Assembly (NCBI RefSeq): GCF_904846645.1
Contig: NZ_CAJHBO010000012.1
Span: 29,933 to 93,932 of the forward strand
DNA length: 64,000 bases
Origin: Psychrobacter sp. Pi2-1
GTDB lineage: Bacteria; Pseudomonadota; Gammaproteobacteria; Pseudomonadales; Moraxellaceae
Reading direction: 5' to 3'
Made by a program: the position numbers and the translations under genes. Shown here piece after piece: positions 58,157-64,000 of this stretch. Under the pieces are notes generated by a model. It was given only the letters and a program-made list of their open reading frames with translations, was not told the origin of the DNA and did not search any database. Each line of letters opens with the position of its first letter. The stretch's first letter is position 1.

Positions 58157-59113
58157 TTATATATGCTTTTCATCATGATAATACTGAACGAAGTGATTGA
58201 CCGTCAATGGTAATGGTTGTTCGGTATCCAGTTGATAGCATGTTAGATAGCCGCTATCTACTGCAGCAGAGTAGTCAGTACAGGCAACTTGTGGACTGAG
58301 TGGCTCAGGTGTGCCAGTGAGCCAATAGTGCCCGACAAACACAGGTTTATGAGTTTTTAATTCAAAGTCAATATTTTCAGCCAACGCATCAGGCGGAATT
58401 TGTGCCAATGCGGACGATGGAGCACGAGACACTTCACGAAGTGTGCGTGTATTAAGCTCATCTAGCCACCAACGTACTCGCACTCGCGTACGTTCGGTAC
58501 CTTCTTTGTCTACCATCACAATACCATCAGGTAAGCCCGTTTCAACCCCTTTTAGTACTCGTTCTAAAGCGTCAAAGGCGATGGTATCTTCTTTAGCCGT
58601 TGCGATTAAACCTGCTGGAGTCAGACAGTTATCATCAGTCAGAAGGGGCTTTAGTATCGCCATGCTATCTGTATCCCAGCAAGCATGCACAAAACACGCA
58701 TAGTCGGTCTCAATCCATAATGGAATTTCGTATAAACGCTGCAACCAGTACTCATGTTGCTCTGAGCCAAATGGTATCTCTGCCAAAAACGCCTCGTGTT
58801 GGCGTCTGTGGATATCATTGTGCGAGCGTAAATACTGGCTAGTATTATCAGGATCGCGCGTGGCATATGCCAACGCATTATATTCATGGTTGCCCATTAC
58901 TACATCGGCTACATCAGCATCTAGCATTGCAAAGACAATTTCCAGTGTAGCTAGTTGCTGCGAACCACGATCGATCAAATCGCCGATGAACAACGCCCTG
59001 TGACCTGTTGGTGGCACGAAATGCTGACCGTTATGCTCATAGCCCAACTGATGCAGCAGACCGACCAGTTTGTCTGCATAACCATGTATATCACCGATAA
59101 TATCTATAATCAT
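58157..59113 (-). CDS. Metallophosphoesterase of the PP1/PrpA-like type
   Basis: A 318-residue calcineurin-like phosphatase. Metal ligands are visible in DIIGDIHGYADK, LFIGDLIDRGSQQ and VVMGNHEYNAL. FVHACWDTDS and VFVGHYWLTG supply the later histidines. The sequence resembles bacterial serine/threonine protein phosphatases and the diadenosine tetraphosphatase superfamily; the substrate cannot be named. No signal peptide, so cytoplasmic. It lies between purE and the rhomboid gene, all on the minus strand. Confidence 0.85.
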   Translation of the reverse strand: MIIDIIGDIHGYADKLVGLLHQLGYEHNGQHFVPPTGHRALFIGDLIDRGSQQLATLEIVFAMLDADVADVVMGNHEYNALAYATRDPDNTSQYLRSHNDIHRRQHEAFLAEIPFGSEQHEYWLQRLYEIPLWIETDYACFVHACWDTDSMAILKPLLTDDNCLTPAGLIATAKEDTIAFDALERVLKGVETGLPDGIVMVDKEGTERTRVRVRWWLDELNTRTLREVSRAPSSALAQIPPDALAENIDFELKTHKPVFVGHYWLTGTPEPLSPQVACTDYSAAVDSGYLTCYQLDTEQPLPLTVNHFVQYYHDEKHI

Positions 59114-59216
59114 AATGTATTACTAAATCTCCAATGTAGAAGTGTACCCTGCGCAAAATGGAGTTTATAAAATATTGCAGTCTTTAAAGTGCTAGCTTTA
59201 TTATACGTAAAAATGT

Positions 59217-59825
59217 CTAAAATCCCGGTGATAGCAACGCATTGATAAAGTGCGGTAGTACTTTTGGTTCCAAAACGATCGTGGCGATAACGCCAAATGC
59301 GCCGCCCCACATATGAGCCATATGATTGATATTTGAACCACCGCGTCGATCAGCATAGATACTATAAAATATATAAGCGACGGCAAATAGTATCGCAGGA
59401 ATAGGAATCACGGCAAAAAGGTAAATTCTCTCCCATGGTGCTAGCAAAATAAAAGCAAATAGCACAGCCGATACGCCGCCTGATGCGCCTAAACTTAAAT
59501 AACTGGCGTTGTTCTTATTTTTCACGTAACTTGGAATCATGGCAACGATAATTGCCAACACATAAAAAACTACAAAACCGTAGCCAAATAAAAACGGCTG
59601 ATACAGTCCTTCAATAGCACGCCCAAAGAAATACAAAGTAAACATGTTGAATAGCAGATGCATACTATCAGCATGAATAAAACCATGGGTCACAAAGCGA
59701 TCCCATTGCCCATTGTTGACGGCTGGCGGATAGAAGATCAGTCGATTAAATAGTGTCTTGTTTTGCCAAGCTAATAAGCTGACAATAACGGTAATAATGA
59801 TAATAAGCGTCGTATGATTTAACAA
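59217..59825 (-). CDS. Rhomboid family intramembrane serine protease
   Basis: A 202-residue membrane protein with about six hydrophobic segments. The catalytic serine is S115 in SLGASGGVSAVLFAF, and the catalytic histidine is H171 in NHMAHMWGGAFG. HLLFNMFTLYFFG in an early helix carries the conserved His and Asn of the oxyanion region. The core is short, lacking cytoplasmic domains. The substrate is unknown. The upstream region contains short direct repeats inside an inverted repeat. Confidence 0.9.
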   Translation of the reverse strand: MLNHTTLIIIITVIVSLLAWQNKTLFNRLIFYPPAVNNGQWDRFVTHGFIHADSMHLLFNMFTLYFFGRAIEGLYQPFLFGYGFVVFYVLAIIVAMIPSYVKNKNNASYLSLGASGGVSAVLFAFILLAPWERIYLFAVIPIPAILFAVAYIFYSIYADRRGGSNINHMAHMWGGAFGVIATIVLEPKVLPHFINALLSPGF

Positions 59826-59834
59826 ATGAAAATC

Positions 59835-59904
59835 CTTAGGCTGTGCCTGATATGTGACAATGTTACAAATGACAAGCTACAAGTGACAATATTCAAAGCC
59901 TAAG
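59835..59904. repeat. Short direct repeats bracketed by an inverted repeat, upstream of the rhomboid gene
   Basis: CTTAGGCT (59835-59842) and AGCCTAAG (59897-59904) are exact complements. Between them GTGACAAT, ATGACAAG and GTGACAAT recur at 14-15-base spacing (from 59854). The element lies just upstream of the rhomboid start. Confidence 0.65.
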
Positions 59905-60238
59905 CGTTAGGGCTGAGTAAAAATAAATTTGACGTCTGATCCGTATTAAGTACTAACCATAAGCAATAGACTAATACTAACAGCAGTTGCGATAACGCGA
60001 ATACCTATTGTGTGACAAAACGATGCTTTTTTATGCGGTTATAGTGAATAATGTAGCAGTGTACCATGCAACATAAGTGAAATTTTTGGAGCAAGGTTAA
60101 AGACGAGAGTAGTGTTCATTCATCCGCGCTGCAAGCAATCTTTTAGACAAAGAAGCAAAATACACAAGTGGCATGGATAAAAATAAAATAAGTGCTTAAT
60201 TTTGCACATTCAAATAAGGCTGATGGAGGCAGTGGATT
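59905..60238. other. Intergenic region between the rhomboid gene and the first paralog
   Basis: 334 AT-rich bases with no coding frame seen. GGAGG (about 60225-60229) serves the next gene. Confidence 0.45.
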
Positions 60239-61876
60239 ATGAACATTATTGACCAGCTAGAACACACAGTAACCCCAGCGGTAATTGGTAATGATGACAG
60301 CAATAATGTTGCTTATGTCAGTTTACTTGAACAGTTTTATGCTGTTTTGGCCGCGCGCCTAGCGGTGCCACAGGTCTACTCACAGCTGCTGCGTACTGAT
60401 CAAATTATTACTAGCAGCAATAATGAAAGCCCTCTATTTGAACAAATATGGCAAGATAAAAGTCTGCAAGATACTATTGTCCAAGAATTGTCAGCCACCC
60501 ATCACATTGATGAACAGACAACTGAGCAACTACTAATTAGTGCCGCCCCGTTGGCATATCGTGAGCTAAAAGTATTGGCCAATGGGCAGTTTTTGCCAGC
60601 ATTTTTACAAGAAAAACAGGCTGCTTTACGTCCATATTTACCTATCTGGGCAGCCGCTGTGATTACGGCTACTCAAGGCGTAAATCAGCAAGTACAAACA
60701 AGCTTTAATTCAGATGATGACCATGTGCCAGTGCATTCGCCAGTAAGTGACGATATATCGAATAGAAATGATGGCACTACTTTAGATACTGGAATAGTCG
60801 CACCAATAACGAATAATGATGCAGAAAGTATAGAGCAAATATCAACTGCTGAGCGCGTAGGCACTGAAGCCCTAGATGACAATACGATTGCCAGTAGTGA
60901 TGCTATTCATGCCAATCCGGCAGCCTACCATTTGGCAGAGAATAGTAACTTAAAGCGTGCACAAGTGCGCACTCGTAATCAACGAAACGATTTACTAATA
61001 CGTGTGTTTTTATTGATAGTAGCTCTAGCTGCGCTTGCACTAGCAGCATGGGCATTATTAGTGAAACCCAATAATGAAATACCAGTAGAACCTGTGGCCA
61101 TAGCACCTGTCGAACCACCGCCAGCACCCGTGCCTCCTGTACCAACAACGACTCCCGTTGAGCTTATTGTCGGTGTAGACAATGGCGGCAACTTGTACAC
61201 TTGTAGTGCGACCGTTGGCGATGCTGCACTGCAAAGCACGTTGCAACAGGCGCTTAATACAAGCTTTGGTGAGCAGGCAAGTATTTGTGAATTAAACATA
61301 CAGGATGGGGTAGCAATTACAATCGCTAATATGCCTGCGGAGACACTGCCAAATGTATTGACGATGCTACGATCAACACCATTTGCACGTTTGCATATGC
61401 AAAATGACCGTCTCACACTGGAGGCGCCAGACAATATGCTGCTGCAAAAACTGGTCACGGAAGTACGCAACTTAGTACCAGCGATGGTAGTCGAAAGTAC
61501 AGCGCCACTGCTATTGCCTGATAATAGTAACATTGGTGATGCTACGAACAACATGGCAAACGCAAATAATCAGTTTGTAGATGATGGGCCGGGGATTAAT
61601 AATCAATACAATAATAATGGGGTAAATAGTAACTCTGGCGAATACCAAGCATCAGATGATGATACTGGAGATCGTGTAATACCAACTCCTTTACCTAACA
61701 ATAATAATAGCTTTAATAATGCGCCTAACAATCTGTCTACCAATGGCGCAAGTAATATTCCCAACAACTTTCCTTCGAATAATCAAACGACCAGACCGCC
61801 AGGCCCTTTTTCACCTTCAGAAGTGGATGAGATGGCAAATACGGTTATCGTTGCTGAACCAGCTCAAGTTAGGTAG
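60239..61876 (+). CDS. Envelope protein, paralog of the OmpA-domain protein but without the OmpA domain
   Basis: A 545-residue protein. Residues 1 to about 140 form a helical, DUF937-like domain (NIIDQLEHTVTPAVIGNDD, then LLEQFYAVLAARLAVPQVYS). A polar linker follows, then a transmembrane segment near 255-277 (LLIRVFLLIVALAALALAAW), a Pro-rich stretch, and a BON-like periplasmic domain (about 305-420) with two cysteines (YTCSAT and SICELN). The last 115 residues are Asn-rich and low-complexity (NNNNSFNNAPNNLSTN). The same order occurs in the next gene, which ends instead in an OmpA domain. No signal peptide, so the N-terminal domain is cytoplasmic. Function unknown. Confidence 0.8.
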   Translation: MNIIDQLEHTVTPAVIGNDDSNNVAYVSLLEQFYAVLAARLAVPQVYSQLLRTDQIITSSNNESPLFEQIWQDKSLQDTIVQELSATHHIDEQTTEQLLISAAPLAYRELKVLANGQFLPAFLQEKQAALRPYLPIWAAAVITATQGVNQQVQTSFNSDDDHVPVHSPVSDDISNRNDGTTLDTGIVAPITNNDAESIEQISTAERVGTEALDDNTIASSDAIHANPAAYHLAENSNLKRAQVRTRNQRNDLLIRVFLLIVALAALALAAWALLVKPNNEIPVEPVAIAPVEPPPAPVPPVPTTTPVELIVGVDNGGNLYTCSATVGDAALQSTLQQALNTSFGEQASICELNIQDGVAITIANMPAETLPNVLTMLRSTPFARLHMQNDRLTLEAPDNMLLQKLVTEVRNLVPAMVVESTAPLLLPDNSNIGDATNNMANANNQFVDDGPGINNQYNNNGVNSNSGEYQASDDDTGDRVIPTPLPNNNNSFNNAPNNLSTNGASNIPNNFPSNNQTTRPPGPFSPSEVDEMANTVIVAEPAQVR

Positions 61877-61885
61877 TTTTTATAA

Positions 61886-61915
61886 GGCACGCTGTTTCAT
61901 ATGGCGTGTCTTTTT
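61886..61915 (+). terminator. Terminator after the first paralog
   Basis: GGCACGC and GCGTGTC form a seven-base stem (one G-T pair) with an 11-base loop and a short T run. Confidence 0.75.
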
Positions 61916-62177
61916 ATATGGCCTATTTTTTCATGTAGCTTGGCTACAGTTACGTGTGCCAACCGAAACATTACTTACTGTATCATTTGCACAACAACGT
62001 ACAGACTGTGAATAGCAGCTTAAGAATTTTATAATAATCAAAACCAAATAGAGTAGTTTGATGAATTTATCGCTACCATGACTATCTAATACTATAACGA
62101 TTGAATACAAAAGAATGATATAGCTGCTTTTTGAGCAAACGAATGATATAAATAAAAATTAAGGGGAGAGCCATATT
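61916..62177. other. Intergenic region between the two paralogs
   Basis: About 260 bases, nothing coding seen. GGGGAG precedes the next start, so the second paralog probably has its own promoter here. Confidence 0.4.
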
Positions 62178-63776
62178 ATGGATATTATTAGCCATTTGAC
62201 ACGCACCGTCAGCCCAGCCGTATTGGAAGATGACCGTAGCCCAGCTAAGAAAAATCTACTAGAACAGTTTTATGCCATTTTTGCTGCTCGTCTTGCAGAC
62301 AACGATACTTTTAGCCGCTTTGCCAATGAAAACATCGCCCGTGACGACAATGCTTTTTATGACCGTGTATGGACAGAAGGAGCACACCGCGACCAAATCT
62401 CTCGCGAATTGGCAGGCAAACACAATGTCGATGCAACCGCTTCACGTGGTCTGATTGCGATGGCAGCGCCACTGGCTTTTCATGAGATAAAAAGCTTAGC
62501 TGGTACCACGCCCGTTCCACAATTCTTGAATGATAACCTAAATAGTTACCAGCATCATATCCCTGCATGGGCGGGTACTGTTTTGCCTGCTAGTGCAGTC
62601 GCTGCCACTTCTACTACGGCTGGCACACCAATTTCTGATACCACTAGTACAGCGCCATTACAAAAAGAAGAAGAGCCAAAAGAGAGCTTTATGAAAGCGC
62701 TGCTACCTATTATTGGTTTGATTATCTTAGGTGCATTGGCTTGGGCACTACTCAGAGGCTGCCAAGAAAACCCTGAGCCTGTAGCAACACCAGCGGCTAC
62801 AGTGCAGCAAGGGGTGCAAAGTAATGAGGCACTAGCGGTTGCAGGCGCGATTGAGCCTGCATCACTGAGTATCGCAACTGGTGAAAATAGCGAGCTGTAT
62901 GCTTGTCGTATGAGCGTAGGTGATGAGACACTACAAACCAATGTTATGAATGCTTTGACTGGTGCATTTGGTGACGAAGCCAATAAATGCCGTGCTGACG
63001 TTGATGATAACTTTGCAGTAGATATGCCAGCATCCGCTCAATTGGCTACGATATTACCAATTATCAAAAATGTACCGAACGCGAGTATGATTATTAAAGG
63101 TGATAACATCACTGTCAATGCTCCTGATAAAGCCGCATTGGACAAATTGGTTGCTGATTTACAAGCAGCTGCTCCTGCTATGACCGTGCAAGCTGAAGGT
63201 CCATTAGACTTACAAGGCGAGATTGACGACAGTCTGGCTGCTGCAGATGTGGCGATGACCAATCTGGGTGATAATCCAGATCCACGTGATGTTGCTCGCG
63301 CTTTAAGTATTCAGGTGATTAACTTCCAAGTAGATGAAGCGGTTATACCTGAAGTCAATAAGGCGCTGCTAGACCGTGCTGCAGAAATCATCCATAACGT
63401 ACCTGATATGAAGTTGATGATTGTCGGTCATACGGACAGTCAAGCCTCTGATACCTATAATATGGAGCTGTCTCAGGAGCGTGCTGAGTCGGTGAAAGCA
63501 TATCTAGTGTCTAAAGGGGTTGATGCCAGTAAACTAACTACCAAAGGCATGGGCGAATCAGAACCAATCGCGGATAATTCAACCGAACAAGGTCGCTTCC
63601 GCAATCGCCGTATTGAATTTATGGTCAATGACGAAGTGGTCAGCGCCAATGATGGCATGATGATAAACAGTGATTCGCTAGATCCAGATATGAACCCATT
63701 AGACAGTAATAATGACGATTTGTTACCAGATGGCGATGATGCTACCCAAGGTACTGCGGTAGACCCAACCAATTAA
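62178..63776 (+). CDS. OmpA-domain envelope protein with DUF937-like and BON-like domains
   Basis: A 532-residue protein. The N-terminal helical domain (DIISHLTRTVSPAVLEDD, LLEQFYAIFAARLADNDT) spans residues 1 to about 135. A transmembrane segment near 175-192 (LLPIIGLIILGALAWALL) follows, then a BON-like domain with the cysteines of LYACRMS and NKCRADV. The OmpA/MotB peptidoglycan-binding domain is at about 380-495: LMIVGHTDSQASDTYNMELS, QERAESVKAYLVSKG and NRRIEFMV are diagnostic. An acidic tail ends the protein. A membrane anchor at this place suggests an inner-membrane protein reaching the cell wall. Good GGGGAG site. It is paralogous with the preceding gene; the biological role is unknown. 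Confidence 0.88.
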   Translation: MDIISHLTRTVSPAVLEDDRSPAKKNLLEQFYAIFAARLADNDTFSRFANENIARDDNAFYDRVWTEGAHRDQISRELAGKHNVDATASRGLIAMAAPLAFHEIKSLAGTTPVPQFLNDNLNSYQHHIPAWAGTVLPASAVAATSTTAGTPISDTTSTAPLQKEEEPKESFMKALLPIIGLIILGALAWALLRGCQENPEPVATPAATVQQGVQSNEALAVAGAIEPASLSIATGENSELYACRMSVGDETLQTNVMNALTGAFGDEANKCRADVDDNFAVDMPASAQLATILPIIKNVPNASMIIKGDNITVNAPDKAALDKLVADLQAAAPAMTVQAEGPLDLQGEIDDSLAAADVAMTNLGDNPDPRDVARALSIQVINFQVDEAVIPEVNKALLDRAAEIIHNVPDMKLMIVGHTDSQASDTYNMELSQERAESVKAYLVSKGVDASKLTTKGMGESEPIADNSTEQGRFRNRRIEFMVNDEVVSANDGMMINSDSLDPDMNPLDSNNDDLLPDGDDATQGTAVDPTN

Positions 63777-63825
63777 TCTATTTGTTCTTATTTTGATTAT
63801 AGCTACGCAGTAGTAGTTAAATGAC

Positions 63826-63857
63826 AAAAACCGCATCCTATAAAGGTGCGGTTTTTT
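63826..63857 (+). terminator. Terminator after the OmpA-domain gene
   Basis: AAAACCGCA pairs with TGCGGTTTT (one bulge near the loop), followed by T. Confidence 0.82.
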
Positions 63858-63938
63858 GCATGCTGCTTGATGATATAACCAATCCCACTTAAAAGTGTTA
63901 TAAACTAATTATCAAACCTAATTGCTATCATAAAGACC

Positions 63939-64000
63939 ATGACTTACTCATTAGATTTTCGTAAACAAGTACTAAAAAGCTTAGACGAGGGTATGACCTT
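63939..64000 (+). mobile_element. Start of an IS630-type transposase gene, cut by the window edge
   Basis: The frame opened by the ATG at 63939 reads MTYSLDFRKQVLKSLDEGMT and runs off the window. This is the typical N terminus (helix-turn-helix) of IS630-family transposases. The left end of the element probably lies between the OmpA terminator and this start; CACTTAAAAGTG near 63886-63897 may be part of the terminal repeat. The family is inferred from twenty residues only. Confidence 0.7.

Overview
The window looks like a chromosomal stretch of a gammaproteobacterium of the family Moraxellaceae, most likely Psychrobacter. I infer this from moderate-to-low GC, type IVa pilus genes with a TfpZ-type accessory protein, conserved gammaproteobacterial neighbourhoods (rne/rluC/HAD, bamE-fur, pilU-pilT/yggS, engB/cytochrome c4), and long hydrophilic insertions in housekeeping proteins. 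No rRNA or tRNA gene and no CRISPR array was seen. Almost everything is core genome; the only mobile DNA is the first 62 bases of a transposase gene at the right edge.

Layout. 1-4.4 kb: 3' part of dsbD, outer-membrane phospholipase pldA, comF. 4.7-15.2 kb: a type IV pilus island with minor pilins fimT/pilV/pilW/pilX, the adhesin pilY1, two pilE-like minor pilins, two tandem major-pilin genes behind a sigma-54 promoter, and a TfpZ accessory membrane protein. 15.3-22.8 kb: fdxA and mutS (minus strand), secA and a small lipoprotein (plus). 22.9-24.7 kb: two DUF2382 stress-type proteins separated by a 17-bp tandem repeat. 25.1-29 kb: thiolase, homoserine dehydrogenase and DsbC (minus). 29.4-38.6 kb: a DUF808 membrane protein, a very large rne with a leader of about 1.2 kb, rluC, a HAD phosphatase and engB. 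39-43.4 kb: two c-type cytochromes, a transporter-like membrane protein, rnfH, bamE and fur. 43.5-50.1 kb: pilus retraction ATPases pilU/pilT, yggS, a CNNM/CBS protein and nadE. 51-59.8 kb: a PerM-type transporter, pdxB, epmA, a NAD(P)-binding protein, yaiI, purK, purE, a metallophosphatase and a rhomboid protease. 60.2-63.8 kb: a tandem pair of paralogous envelope proteins, only the second carrying an OmpA domain. 63.9 kb to the edge: start of an IS630-type transposase.

How the genes work together. The pilus island supplies fibre subunits, tip/priming complex and adhesin; pilT/pilU 28 kb away supply retraction. DsbD and DsbC are the reducing and isomerase halves of periplasmic disulfide handling, relevant to the cysteine-rich pilins and PilY1. 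PldA, BamE and the OmpA-type protein serve the outer membrane.

No single unmistakably new system is visible. The items most worth a second look are the paralog pair at the right end, the tandem pilins with their sigma-54 control region, the rne leader with two coding-looking fragments, four intergenic direct-repeat arrays, and the recurring hydrophilic insertions in otherwise ordinary enzymes.
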